Below, one piece after another: positions 1 to 8,784 of a stretch of 49,053 nucleotides of DNA. The stretch spans positions 1 to 49,053 of the forward strand of contig DATBZS010000073.1 in the NCBI GenBank assembly GCA_036513075.1, in the 5' to 3' direction. This DNA is from Bog-756 sp036513075 (GTDB lineage Bacteria; Actinomycetota; Acidimicrobiia; Acidimicrobiales; RAAP-2). The position numbers were made by a program, and so were the translations under genes. Numbering within the stretch: position 1 is the first letter of the stretch; each line of letters opens with the position of its first letter. Under the pieces are notes generated by a model that saw only the letters and a list, made by a program, of their open reading frames with translations, was not told where the DNA came from and ran no database searches.

Positions 1-584
1 CCGCCGAGCGCGTAGAAGACGTCCTCGTGGCGCCAGACCACGCCCTTGGGCATCCCCGTGGTCCCGCCGGTGTAGAGGATGTAGTAGTCGTCGTTCGACC
101 GGGGACCGAAGTCCCGCAGGGGTGATCCCTGGGCCATGGCCTCCTCGAAGGGGACGGTGCCCTCGCCGAGGGATACCCCGGAGCCGTCCTCGATGCCGAT
201 GACCAGCCTGAGGTCGGGCAGCTCGGGGAGCAGGTCGGTCACCTGGGGTGAGAACTCGGCGGCGTGCACCAGGGCGACGAGGTCGGCGTTGGTGAAGAGG
301 TAGCGGAGTTCCTCTTTCACGTAGCGGTAGTTGATGTTGATCCACACCGCCCGCAGTTTGAACACGGCCCAGGCCGCCTCGACCCATTCGACGCTGTTGA
401 GGGCGTAGATGCCAACGTGGTCGCCGGGCACGATGCCCTGGGCGGCCAGGTAGTGGGCCAGTCGATTGGCCCGCTCCTCCATCTGGGCGTAGGTGCGGCG
501 CTCGCCCGCGGCCACGAGGTACTCCCGGTCCCCGAAGGCGTCGACGGCGGCCTCGAACATATCGGCGAGATTGAAGGTGCTCAT
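1..584 (-). CDS. Acyl-CoA synthetase (AMP-forming), N-terminal part, cut by the window edge
   Basis: Activates a carboxylic acid with ATP and CoA through an acyl-adenylate. Only the first ~194 residues are present; the gene runs off the left edge. The protein begins MSTFNLADMFEAAVDAFGDR, typical of actinobacterial FadD-like ligases, and reaches the phosphate-binding P-loop YTGGTTGMPKG followed by VVWRHEDVF. The GGTTG-x-PKGV-x-W form of this motif is common in actinobacterial steroid or fatty-acid CoA ligases, but the acyl-binding and C-terminal domains are missing, so substrate cannot be assigned. The ATG at 584 lies 7 bases after a TACTAT -10 element, suggesting a leaderless transcript. dxs lies upstream on the same strand with its own promoter. 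Family confident; substrate unknown. Confidence 0.9.
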   Translation of the reverse strand, partial: MSTFNLADMFEAAVDAFGDREYLVAAGERRTYAQMEERANRLAHYLAAQGIVPGDHVGIYALNSVEWVEAAWAVFKLRAVWININYRYVKEELRYLFTNADLVALVHAAEFSPQVTDLLPELPDLRLVIGIEDGSGVSLGEGTVPFEEAMAQGSPLRDFGPRSNDDYYILYTGGTTGMPKGVVWRHEDVFYALG

Positions 585-591
585 CGGCCAG

Positions 592-619
592 ATAGTAGAA
601 CAGGTTTCTGTTGTGGCAA
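592..619 (-). promoter_or_regulatory. Promoter of the acyl-CoA synthetase gene, leaderless type
   Basis: On the minus strand, TTGCCA (614-619) is separated by 16 bases from TACTAT (592-597), a good match to a housekeeping sigma promoter. The start codon follows after 7 bases, so transcription probably starts at or beside the ATG and there is no room for a ribosome-binding site. Confidence 0.55.
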
Positions 620-706
620 GGGGCGACCGGGGTGCCGGCCCGGTCCAGGCGCACCGACGCCGTTCCGGGACGCTCCGTGGAGGCCCGAGGGGGTCGGACC
701 GGAGTC

Positions 707-2743
707 TCAGCTGCTGTGGTCGGAGGGCGGGCGGTCGCCCGGGAGGGCCAGGTCGGAGGGGCTGCGCAGCTCGGCGGGGTGCTGGAGCTCGGCCAGGCTC
801 TCCCGGACCGTGCGGACCACGCCATCCTCGTCCAGTCCCAGGCGGGCCAGGATCCGGTCCGGCTTGCCCTGGGCCAGGAACGCACGGGGCACGCCCCGGT
901 GCACGATGGGGGGGCAGGCGCCGAGGGGCAGCGACGCCCGGAGCGCGTCGCCCAGGAACATGCCGGCCCCGCCGTGGCGCACCCCGTCCTCCAGGGTGAC
1001 CATCAGCGCGTGGCGCCCGGCGTCGGCCAACATGGCCGGGTCGGGGTAGGAGACCACACGGGGGTCCCAGACCGTCACGTCGATCCCCTCGGCATCGAGC
1101 CGGGCCGCGGCGGACTCCGCGGCACCGAGCATCTTGCCGATGGCCAGGACGCAGACGGAGCCGTCGCCCTTCCGGACGAGCCTCGCCTCGAGCCCTGACC
1201 CGACTGCGCCCAGTAGGACCGCCGGCGCCGGCGTCTTCGGGAAGCGGATGACCGACGGGCCGTCGAGGGTGAGCGCGGTGGCCAGCATGGCCTCGACCTC
1301 GGGAGCCGATGATGGGGCGAAGACGGTCATGCCGGGGATCGACAGGCACAGCGCCATGTCCAGCACGCCGTGGTGGCTCGGACCGTCGTCGCCGGTGATG
1401 CCGGCCCGGTCGAGGACCAGGACGACCGGGACTTTGTGGAGGCCGACGTCGAGGTTGGCCTGGTCGAAGGCGCGGGAGAAGAAGGTGGAGTAGACGGCCA
1501 CGACCGGGCGTAAGCCGGCCATGGCCATGCCGGCCGCCGCGGTGACGGCATGCTGCTCGGCGATGCCGACGTCGACGAATCGGTCCGGGAAGCGCGCCTC
1601 GAACGGGAGCAGGCCGGTGGGGCCGGGCATCGCCGCCGTGATGGCCACGATGCGGGGATCGGCCTCGGCGTGGATCAGCAGGGCCCGGGTGAAGGCGTGG
1701 GTGTAGGTGGTGACGGGCACGTCCGGTGCGATGTCGGTGCCACCCACCGACAACGAGGCGTTCTGCAACACCGGAACGGGGGTCGTGGTCGATCGTGCGT
1801 CGGGTCCGTCGAGAGCCGGCTGCATCTTCAGCTGAGGAGCCTGGACCTTGACGTCGTGGAGCCGCTGGACGTCGTCGTCCTCGGCCGGCGCATAGCCGCG
1901 CCCCTTCTGGGTGAGGACGTGGACGACGATCGGCCCCGGCCACTCGGCCGCGTTGGTCAGGGCCTGCTCGACGCCGGCGATGTCGTGACCGTCGATCGGA
2001 CCCACGTAGCGGATACCGAGTGCCTCGAAGAAGGTGTGCGGCGTCACCACCTCGCGCAGGGCACTGGTCAGCCCGTGGATGCCGGAGTAGGCGAACTCGC
2101 CGACTCCCGGTAGCTCGCGCAGTATGTGGCGTAGGCGCTGCCGGGCCTGCACGTAGGCCGGGCTCAGGCGCAGGTGAGTGAGGCTGAGTGACAGCTGGGA
2201 CACCGTCGGTGCATAGGACCGGCCGTTGTCGTTGAGGACGATCACCACCCGCTTGCCCGAGTGGCCGAGGTTGTTCAGGGCCTCGTAGGCCATGCCGCCG
2301 GTCAGGGCACCATCCCCGACCACCGCCACCACCCTTCGGTCCTTGCCCTGGAGCTCGAGGGCACTGGCCATGCCGTGGGCGTAGCTGAGGATGGTTGATG
2401 CGTGGCTGTTCTCGACCCAGTCGTGTTCGGACTCGGTCCGGCTCGGGTACCCGGACAGCCCGTCCTCCTGGCGCAGGTGGGTGAAGGCGTCACGGCGGCC
2501 GGTGACCAGCTTGTGCACGTAAGCCTGGTGCCCGGTGTCCCACAGCAGCACGTCGCGTGGGGAGTCGAAGGTCCGGTGGATGGCCAGCGTCAGCTCGACC
2601 ACGCCCAGGTTCGAGCCGAGGTGCCCTCCGGTGGCCGTGACGGCTTCGACGATGAACTCCCGGATTTCCTGTGAGAGCAGGTCGAGCTCGTCGGGGGTCA
2701 AGGTCCGGAGGTCGGCCGGGCTGTCGATGTGTTCGAGGATCAT
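707..2743 (-). CDS. dxs: 1-deoxy-D-xylulose-5-phosphate synthase
   Basis: First enzyme of the MEP isoprenoid pathway: condenses pyruvate and glyceraldehyde 3-phosphate using thiamine diphosphate. The 678-residue protein is slightly longer than usual. Visible motifs are GGHLGSNLG (His41), the ThDP-binding GDGALTGG at 143-150 with the metal-ligand Asn in VLNDNGRSY near 171, YVGPIDGHD near 247, QKGRGYAPAE near 279, the catalytic Glu396 in DVGIAEQHAVT, and DRAGITGDDGPSHHG in the pyrimidine domain. The linker between the two main domains (about 290-345) is longer than usual and not conserved-looking. A TAGCCT element at 2766-2771 lies 22 bases before the ATG, leaving a short leader with a GGAAGG-like ribosome site. 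Flanked by the acyl-CoA ligase and a thioesterase, not by other MEP genes. Confidence 0.97.
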   Translation of the reverse strand: MILEHIDSPADLRTLTPDELDLLSQEIREFIVEAVTATGGHLGSNLGVVELTLAIHRTFDSPRDVLLWDTGHQAYVHKLVTGRRDAFTHLRQEDGLSGYPSRTESEHDWVENSHASTILSYAHGMASALELQGKDRRVVAVVGDGALTGGMAYEALNNLGHSGKRVVIVLNDNGRSYAPTVSQLSLSLTHLRLSPAYVQARQRLRHILRELPGVGEFAYSGIHGLTSALREVVTPHTFFEALGIRYVGPIDGHDIAGVEQALTNAAEWPGPIVVHVLTQKGRGYAPAEDDDVQRLHDVKVQAPQLKMQPALDGPDARSTTTPVPVLQNASLSVGGTDIAPDVPVTTYTHAFTRALLIHAEADPRIVAITAAMPGPTGLLPFEARFPDRFVDVGIAEQHAVTAAAGMAMAGLRPVVAVYSTFFSRAFDQANLDVGLHKVPVVLVLDRAGITGDDGPSHHGVLDMALCLSIPGMTVFAPSSAPEVEAMLATALTLDGPSVIRFPKTPAPAVLLGAVGSGLEARLVRKGDGSVCVLAIGKMLGAAESAAARLDAEGIDVTVWDPRVVSYPDPAMLADAGRHALMVTLEDGVRHGGAGMFLGDALRASLPLGACPPIVHRGVPRAFLAQGKPDRILARLGLDEDGVVRTVRESLAELQHPAELRSPSDLALPGDRPPSDHSS

Positions 2744-2841
2744 GTCAGGTGGTGCCTTCCGGGTCAGGCTACCAGCGCCCCCCCCGACACGGCTTCATCG
2801 AATGTCCGTCCTGACCTGCCGGTGCGACCGAGGCGGACCCC

Positions 2842-3219
2842 TCAGCGGACGTTGGCGAGGAAGCTCTCGCGGTCGACGATGACCCGGACCAATTTGCCGG
2901 CGCCCACCAGCCCGGCAGATTCGGATACCGACAGGGTGAACACCAGCCGGCGCCCCTCGATCCGGTCCAACGTGGCCTCCGCCCACACCGTCCCGCCGAC
3001 CCCTACCGGCACCAGGTGGTCGAACTGGACCCGCTTGGCCACCGACGTGCCACCGGCCGGCAGGTGGCCGTCGATGGCCAGGCAGCTGGCCTCCTCGCAC
3101 AGGGCGACCAGGCGGGGGGTGGCGAGTACGGGCACGGAGCCGGTCCGGAAGGCCTCGGCGGTGTCCGCCTCGGTCACCTCGAGCTCGATGCGCGCTGACA
3201 GACCGGTGCGGGGGGCCAC
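2842..3219 (-). CDS. FlK-like hotdog thioesterase
   Basis: Predicted acyl-CoA thioesterase of the fluoroacetyl-CoA thioesterase (FlK)-like hotdog family. With the GTG at 3219 as start, Thr34, Glu42 and His68 fall in ATPRLV, CEEAS and QFDHLVPVGVG; their spacing (8 and 26) equals that of the FlK catalytic residues Thr42/Glu50/His76. The glycine-rich VPVGVGGTV after the His is typical. An ATG 10 codons upstream at 3249 is in frame, but a -10 element (TATCGT, 3226-3231) lies between the two, 6 bases before the GTG, so 3219 is preferred and the transcript is probably leaderless. The true substrate is unknown; actinobacterial members are mostly not fluoroacetate enzymes. Divergent from tldD. Confidence 0.82.
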   Translation of the reverse strand: MAPRTGLSARIELEVTEADTAEAFRTGSVPVLATPRLVALCEEASCLAIDGHLPAGGTSVAKRVQFDHLVPVGVGGTVWAEATLDRIEGRRLVFTLSVSESAGLVGAGKLVRVIVDRESFLANVR

Positions 3220-3224
3220 GCCGG

Positions 3225-3231
3225 TACGATA
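3225..3231. promoter_or_regulatory. Overlapping divergent -10 elements, thioesterase and tldD
   Basis: The 7 bases TACGATA read as TACGAT on plus (3225-3230) and TATCGT on minus (3231-3226). The minus one sits 6 bases before the thioesterase GTG; the plus one would give tldD a leader of about 50 bases with a GAGGAG ribosome site. Polymerases at the two could not bind together. No clear -35 on either strand. Confidence 0.4.
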
Positions 3232-3288
3232 CGCGACAGATACTGACATCGGCCAACGGGCGCCGGGCAGTGGAGCGAGGAGACTGTA

Positions 3289-4683
3289 GTGATCGATACC
3301 CCCGTGCTGGAGCGGGTGCTGGCAGAGGCGTTGCGCAACGGGGGCGAGTTCGCCGAGGTGTTTGCCGAGGACCGGTCCAACTCATCGGCCATGCTCGACG
3401 ACGGACGGGTCGAGGAGCTGTCGTCGGGGCGGGAGCGGGGGGCAGGCATCCGGGTGGTCACCGGGGACACCACCGGGTTCGCCCACACGGCCGACCTGTC
3501 CGAGCGGGGCCTCCTGCGAGCCGCCGAAGCGGCATCTGCGGTGGCCCGCAGTGGCGGCGGCACGCGGGCGGTGGATGTCGGTCGCCTGGCCGGATCGGCC
3601 GAGCCCGTCAGCCGGGGCGACCGCCGCCCGCCGGCCACCGGAGCCAAGTCCGACGCGCTCGAGCTCCTCCAGAGGGCCGACGAGGCGGCCCGGGACTCGG
3701 GCGACGCCGTCAGCCAGGTCCAGGCCGGCTTCGGGACGTCGCGCCGTCGGGTGCTGATCGCCAACTCCGATGGCCTGCTGGCCGGCGACGAGCAGGCGCG
3801 GACCCGATTCACGGTGTCGTGTGTGGCACTCGGCGACACCGGAATGCAGACCGGGTACGAGACCGCCGCCCGCACCCTCGGCTTCGAGCTGTTCGAGGAG
3901 GTGTCGGTCGAGGAGCTGGCCCGCACGGCCGCCGCCCAGGCCCTGGCCAAGCTGTCGGCCCGCCCGGCACCGTCGGGTGAGCTGCCGGTGGTGCTGGCCG
4001 GGGGCAGCGGCGGCATCCTGTTCCATGAGGCCTGCGGCCATGGGCTCGAGGCCGACCACATCGTCAAGGACGCCTCGGTCTACACCGGCAAGGTCGGCCA
4101 GCTGGTGGCCAGCCCGCTGGTCACGCTGGTCGACGACGGCACCGTGGGGTCCGAGTGGGGCACGTTCGGGGTCGACGACGAGGGCCGCCCGGCCCAGCGC
4201 AACGTCCTGATCGAGAACGGTGTCCTGACCGACTACCTGTGGGACTACCTGAGGGCCCGCAAGGAGGGGCGGGTTTCGTCGGGCAACGGCCGGCGCCAGT
4301 CCTACCGCGACCTGCCGATGGTCCGGATGACCAACACGTTCCTGCTCCCGGGGGAGGACGACGCCGAGGAGATCGTGGCCCAGACACCCCGCGGCGTCTA
4401 CGTGGCCAAGCTCGGGGGCGGCCAGGTGAACACCACCACCGGCGACTTCGTCTTCGGCATGACGATGGCCTACCTGATCGAGGACGGCAAGATCACCGAG
4501 CCGCTGAGGGACGCCAACCTGATCGGCAACGGTCCCGAGATCCTCAAGCGCATCGACGCGGTGGGCACCGACTTCTCCATGACGCCCGGCACCTGCGGTA
4601 AGGACGGCCAGAGTGTGTCGGTCGGTTGCGGGCAGGCGACCATGCGCCTCACCGGCGTGACCATCGGGGGGACGGCCGAGTGA
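3289..4683 (+). CDS. tldD: TldD metalloprotease subunit
   Basis: Catalytic subunit of the TldD/TldE heterodimeric zinc protease, which in enterobacteria matures microcin B17 and degrades unfolded peptides such as CcdA. The 464-residue protein carries the metal motif HEACGH (246-251, an HExxxH) in GGILFHEACGHGLEAD, followed by the family signature SGNGRRQSYRDLPMVRMTN and the C-terminal SMTPGTCGKDGQSVSVGCGQ with the conserved Cys residues. The GTG start at 3289 has a GAGGAG ribosome site 6 bases upstream. The stop overlaps the tldE start (GTGA). The natural substrate here is not evident: no RiPP precursor or other peptide-maturation gene is nearby. Confidence 0.95.
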   Translation: MIDTPVLERVLAEALRNGGEFAEVFAEDRSNSSAMLDDGRVEELSSGRERGAGIRVVTGDTTGFAHTADLSERGLLRAAEAASAVARSGGGTRAVDVGRLAGSAEPVSRGDRRPPATGAKSDALELLQRADEAARDSGDAVSQVQAGFGTSRRRVLIANSDGLLAGDEQARTRFTVSCVALGDTGMQTGYETAARTLGFELFEEVSVEELARTAAAQALAKLSARPAPSGELPVVLAGGSGGILFHEACGHGLEADHIVKDASVYTGKVGQLVASPLVTLVDDGTVGSEWGTFGVDDEGRPAQRNVLIENGVLTDYLWDYLRARKEGRVSSGNGRRQSYRDLPMVRMTNTFLLPGEDDAEEIVAQTPRGVYVAKLGGGQVNTTTGDFVFGMTMAYLIEDGKITEPLRDANLIGNGPEILKRIDAVGTDFSMTPGTCGKDGQSVSVGCGQATMRLTGVTIGGTAE

Positions 4684-6062
4684 GCACCGCCACCGAGGAG
4701 ACGACGAGCGGCACCGAGGACCTGGTGGGACTGGCTGAGCGCGTTGCCGGCTGGGCCGCCCCGGGCGAGGACGTCGAGGTGTACGTCGCCCGCGGCACCG
4801 AGACGGAGGTCCGCGCCTACGACGGCGAGGTCGAGTCACTGACGTCGGCCACCTCCGCCGGCATCGGCATCCGGGTCGTCGTCGACCACCGGCTCGGATT
4901 TGCCTGGGCCGGCTCGCTCGACGAGTCCGTCCTGGGTGAGGCACTGGAAGAGGCCCGGGACAACGCCCGGTTCGCCACGGCCGACGAGCACGTGCAGCTG
5001 GCGGCGCCTGATGGCGTCGAGGCCGTGCCGGTCGAGCTGTGGGATTCCGGTCTGGCCGGCGTGGCGACCGCGGCCAAGGTTGAACTGGCCCTGGCGCTGG
5101 AGGCCATGGCCCGCGGGTCCGACCCGAGGATCCGCCAGGTGGACTCGGCCGACTACGGCGACGTGTCGGCGGAGGCGGCCCTGGTCTCGACCACCGGCAT
5201 CCGGTCGTCGACCCGCAAGACGTCGGGCTACCTGTCGGTCGGAGTGATCGCCGGCGAGGGAGACGGCAGCCAGACCGGTGGCGGCTACAGCGTGGGCCGC
5301 GGCTTCGACGGTCTCGACCCCGAACAGGCCTGCCAGGACGCGGTCACCCGTGCGGTGCGTCTGCTGGGTGCGACCAAGGGCCCGTCAGGCCGGTCCACGG
5401 TGGTCTTCGACCGCCGTATGGCCACCACGCTGCTGAGCATCGTGTCCTCGGCACTGTCCGGCGAGGCGGTGGCCAAAGGCCGGTCCTTCTTTGCCGGGCG
5501 GATCGGCGAACTGATCGGCCACCCGGGCCTCACCCTGGTCGACGACCCCACCGACCCGCGGGCCTACGGGGCGGCCGCCTACGACGCCGAGGGCCTGGCC
5601 TGTCGGCGCAACGTCCTTGTCGACTCCGGCGTGCTGCGGGGGTTCCTGTACGACACGGTGTCCGGCTCACGGGCGGGCGTTGCCTCCACCGGCTCGGCCG
5701 TGCGCGGGGGGTACGCCGGGACCCCGGGTCCGGGATGCCGCGCCCTCACGCTCGCCCCCGGTCCGGAGGGCTACGACGAGGACGGAGTCCTGGCCGCCGT
5801 GGGGGAGGGACTCTTCGTGCAGTCGATGACCGGGGTCCACTCCGGGGTCAACCCCGTCAGCGGCGACTTCTCGGTGGGTGCCGAAGGCCTGATGATCCGG
5901 GACGGGAAGCTGGCCGAGCCGGTCCGGGAGATCACCGTGGCCTCGACCCTCCAGCGCATGCTGCTCTCGCTGGTGGCCGTGGGTGCCGACGTCGAGTGGC
6001 TCCCGAGCATCGCCGCCGGCCAGACGGTGGCCATCGGGGACATGCAGATCAGCGGGATCTAA
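4680..6062 (+). CDS. tldE: TldE/PmbA, partner of the TldD protease
   Basis: Non-catalytic partner of TldD; the two line a chamber that takes unfolded peptides. The 460-residue protein has the paralogous fold (VEVYVARGTETEVRAYDGEV at the N-terminus, LVDDPTDPRAYGAAAYDAEG, and VNPVSGDFSVGAEGLMIRDG near the C-terminus) but no HExxxH, as expected. An in-frame upstream start at 4626 lies inside tldD; the GTG at 4680 overlaps the tldD stop in GTGA and gives a normal N-terminus (VSTATEET), so it is chosen. The two genes form a coupled pair and end 19 bases from the convergent pilus gene pilO. Confidence 0.93.
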   Translation: MSTATEETTSGTEDLVGLAERVAGWAAPGEDVEVYVARGTETEVRAYDGEVESLTSATSAGIGIRVVVDHRLGFAWAGSLDESVLGEALEEARDNARFATADEHVQLAAPDGVEAVPVELWDSGLAGVATAAKVELALALEAMARGSDPRIRQVDSADYGDVSAEAALVSTTGIRSSTRKTSGYLSVGVIAGEGDGSQTGGGYSVGRGFDGLDPEQACQDAVTRAVRLLGATKGPSGRSTVVFDRRMATTLLSIVSSALSGEAVAKGRSFFAGRIGELIGHPGLTLVDDPTDPRAYGAAAYDAEGLACRRNVLVDSGVLRGFLYDTVSGSRAGVASTGSAVRGGYAGTPGPGCRALTLAPGPEGYDEDGVLAAVGEGLFVQSMTGVHSGVNPVSGDFSVGAEGLMIRDGKLAEPVREITVASTLQRMLLSLVAVGADVEWLPSIAAGQTVAIGDMQISGI

Positions 6063-6081
6063 CGGAGCTGACTGACCCGGT

Positions 6082-6864
6082 TCAGGTGGTCGTCTGCTTC
6101 TGCTGGGCGGCCGTGGCCTTGGAGCAGGCGGCGAGGGCGTTCGGGGTCGACGTGTAGTAGATCGAGCCGGTGATGTTCAGGTTGTAGGGGCCGCTGCTGG
6201 GCGAGGTCGCCTTACCACCGACCCAGAGCGGCGACCCGCCGGCGTTGGCCGTCCCACTGGCCGGTGCGCTCGATGAACTGCCGCCCGAGGAAGCGCCAGA
6301 CGTCGTGCTGGACGACGCGGCCCCGTAGGCCAGTAGGAACTTCTGGATCACGAAGAGCCGGGGGAAGCTGTCGAGGCCATTGATGAACGACGTCATCTGT
6401 CCGTAGTTCCCCTGGACGGCGAGGGTGGTCGGTACGGCGGTGACGCCGGCAGTGGAACCGGCGCCGGGAGTCGTCGCGACAGCCCCGGCGGCTGTGGCTG
6501 TGGCCGGCGCGAACCCGCTGAACTGGGCGAGTGTCACCCCCGACGATGCGGCGAGGACGTTGAACTGACTCTCGAAGCTCGACTCCTGCGCGTCGATATC
6601 GGTGGGGGTCTGGACCGACGGAATCTGAGTGCTGATCTTTTGGAGGTCGGCGCAGTTCGTCGATAGTTTCATTCCCTCGGATTGCAGTGCCGACAGTCGC
6701 GCCTGGATCGAGCTCTCTTGGGACTGCAGTGCCAGGCCCTGGGCTTGGAGCGACGCCAGCTTGGAGTTCTGCGGGGAGATCAGCGCCACCCACAGGATGA
6801 GGACGACGACCAAGGCTCCACCTGCGAAGAGGAGTGGCATGCGGTACTCGCGGACCTGGTTCAT
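6082..6864 (-). CDS. pilO: PilO-like type IV pilus inner-membrane assembly protein
   Basis: Predicted single-pass membrane protein that pairs with PilN to link the cytoplasmic PilM and motor to the outside part of the pilus machine. 260 residues: short cytoplasmic MNQVREYRMP, one membrane helix (about 9-30), a coiled coil (about 32-75, rich in Gln/Leu/Ser), then a PilO-type ferredoxin-like region with QGNYGQMTSFINGLDSFPRLF and INITG-like strands, interrupted by Ala/Thr/Ser/Gly-rich low-complexity loops (about 120-145 and 185-215). A longer open frame exists upstream, but the ATG at 6864 overlaps the pilM-pilN stop in ATGA. Sequence similarity to PilO is weak; topology and gene order carry the call. 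Confidence 0.8.
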   Translation of the reverse strand: MNQVREYRMPLLFAGGALVVVLILWVALISPQNSKLASLQAQGLALQSQESSIQARLSALQSEGMKLSTNCADLQKISTQIPSVQTPTDIDAQESSFESQFNVLAASSGVTLAQFSGFAPATATAAGAVATTPGAGSTAGVTAVPTTLAVQGNYGQMTSFINGLDSFPRLFVIQKFLLAYGAASSSTTSGASSGGSSSSAPASGTANAGGSPLWVGGKATSPSSGPYNLNITGSIYYTSTPNALAACSKATAAQQKQTTT

Positions 6865-8546
6865 TTGAGGCTCGCATTCTTGCTGAGGCTGGCGTTCGGG
6901 GTGATCGAGATATCGAAGGGGAAGGAGATGGTCGAATCTGGGTTGACCGTCGTCGCACCCTGCAGCGGATTGGCGAAGAACTGCGAACCGGAGATGGCAT
7001 TGATCCACGCCTCGGAGATGGACAGGCTCGGCCCCGGACCGTCCACGGTGAGGTTGATCGATCCGATGGCCGCCGATTGCGTGCCGGTGGCAGTGCCCGT
7101 GGGAGCACCCGCCGCCGGTGCGGTGGTACCGGTCACTATCTGGCTGCCGTTGTACGACTGCACGGAGGCGTTTGTCGGCGTGATCGCGATCAGGCTGCTG
7201 AGCGCCAGGGGCCAGTCGACGGCGGAGTTGAGTACGGATGCACGCCGGGCGACGCCCTTGGTATAAGCATCATTGGCCGCCACCACCAGGTCGTATTTCG
7301 GGATTTGGGCGTTGAGCGAAGTGATGTTCGTCTGCAGGGCGTCCACGTTGTTCTGCTCGTTGTGGACCTGGTCGAACTTCCAACCCCCGAACACCAACAA
7401 CAGGGCGATCACGGCGATCGATCCCATGAGGGTCTGGTGCTGGATCCTTTTGATCCGGGACTTCTGGGCCACCTCGGGCGGCAGGAGGTTGAACTTCTTG
7501 ACTGCCTTGTCCGGTTCCGGAAGGGCGAGGCCGATGGGAGAGCTGAGGACGGGAGCCACCATGTCGATCTGCTCCTGCGACAGTCCGAGCTTCGAGACAT
7601 CGACCCGCTCCAGCGGTGACCGCACCTGTACAGGGATGCGGACCTGGGACTCAAGCATGGGCAGGAGTCCATGGAGCTCGGAGCCACCGCCCGTGACCAG
7701 CACCTGTGACACCGGCAGGCGGCCCGGCAGCGACGCGAAGTACTGGATGGAATTCCGGATTTCGTCGACCAGCTCAAGCATGCTCGGCTGCGCGACCCGG
7801 TCCGCAGCTAGGACCTGATGCGACTCCTCGCCAAACCGGTACTTGAGTGCCTCGGCATCGATGATCGGGATGTCCAGCGAAGCCGAAATGGCAGCCGTGG
7901 TGGCATTGCCACCCGAACCGATGGTGCGGACGAACTGGGGACGACCGTTCTGGTGGACGACGACCACGCTCAGGCCGGCGCCGATGGACACGATGGCTTC
8001 GGGCTGGTCGGATCCGTCGTAGCCACCGATGGCGCGGACGAGGGCGGACGACGTGAGGTCGACGCCCTCGACGGTCAGGCCGGCCCGCTCGACCGTCTCG
8101 ATCACGCCATTCACGAGGTCGACGTGAGCCGCGGCCACGAGGACACGACGCATCTTGCCCCCCTCGTCATTGGTGTAATCCGAGAGGACCTGGCTGGAGA
8201 GGAGGGTCTGGTCAGGAGGAAAGGGGATGACCTCCTCCGATTGGAATCGCACCGCGCTGTCGACCTCGTCGTCGGGAACGTAGGGGAGGTCGATCTCCCG
8301 GGTGATGGCCCGAAGTCCGGCGATGCCGACGATCACCGAGGACTTGGTGAACTGCCCGTTCTTCCAGAGCTTCTCGATGGCCTCGGTCACCGAAGTCGTG
8401 TCCCGGATCTCGCCGTCGACCAGCGACCCAGGGGGAAGTCCAACCTGTCCATAGGTCAGCAGGACCGGAACGGATTTGGAGGTATCGATCTCGGCGGCGC
8501 GCACCGCGCTCGTACCGATGTCGAGCCCGACGACTATGCGTGCCAA
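6861..8546 (-). CDS. pilM: PilM-PilN fusion, type IV pilus assembly
   Basis: One 561-residue chain combining two proteins that are normally separate. Residues 1 to about 340 are PilM, an actin-like ATPase (VGLDIGTSAVRAAEI at 6-20, SIGAGLSVVVV near 187, VLVTGGGSELHGL near 282). Residues 351-561 are PilN: the KFNLLPPE element at 351-358 matches the INLLP peptide that PilN uses to bind PilM, then a membrane helix (about 373-389), a coiled coil (VHNEQNNVDALQTNI) and a periplasmic-type domain. The start is TTG at 8546 with an ACGGAG ribosome site 7 bases upstream; no ATG or GTG fits better. It overlaps pilO by 4 bases. No stop or composition change marks the junction, so this is a true fusion rather than a sequencing artefact. 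Confidence 0.9.
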   Translation of the reverse strand: MARIVVGLDIGTSAVRAAEIDTSKSVPVLLTYGQVGLPPGSLVDGEIRDTTSVTEAIEKLWKNGQFTKSSVIVGIAGLRAITREIDLPYVPDDEVDSAVRFQSEEVIPFPPDQTLLSSQVLSDYTNDEGGKMRRVLVAAAHVDLVNGVIETVERAGLTVEGVDLTSSALVRAIGGYDGSDQPEAIVSIGAGLSVVVVHQNGRPQFVRTIGSGGNATTAAISASLDIPIIDAEALKYRFGEESHQVLAADRVAQPSMLELVDEIRNSIQYFASLPGRLPVSQVLVTGGGSELHGLLPMLESQVRIPVQVRSPLERVDVSKLGLSQEQIDMVAPVLSSPIGLALPEPDKAVKKFNLLPPEVAQKSRIKRIQHQTLMGSIAVIALLLVFGGWKFDQVHNEQNNVDALQTNITSLNAQIPKYDLVVAANDAYTKGVARRASVLNSAVDWPLALSSLIAITPTNASVQSYNGSQIVTGTTAPAAGAPTGTATGTQSAAIGSINLTVDGPGPSLSISEAWINAISGSQFFANPLQGATTVNPDSTISFPFDISITPNASLSKNASLK

Positions 8547-8784
8547 GGGAATGCTCCGTTCGCGAGGGCAGTGTTGGCGTCGGGATCGCCATGGCAGTGG
8601 CAGGTGGACGTGTTCGCCACCGGACTCTCCATGGGTGCACTCATCTGTTGTCTCCGGTCCTCGATGTCACGTCACGGCATTTCGTGGTCCGGCATGGCCC
8701 GCCATGCGGGTCCCGGTCCTATGGTGACTATCGGAAGGGATCGGTGACACCTTGAGTTCCCCGGTGAAAGGGACGTGATGAGCC

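Noticed and set aside
3220..3249. ATG start at 3249 for the thioesterase
   Set aside because: Ten extra residues do not match the family N-terminus and a -10 element lies inside them; the GTG at 3219 restores FlK catalytic spacing with a normal start.
8547..8784. Possible small gene between pilT and the pilM-pilN gene
   Set aside because: Short frames exist on both strands but none has a ribosome site or family features; the region most likely holds the promoter of the pilM-pilN-pilO unit.
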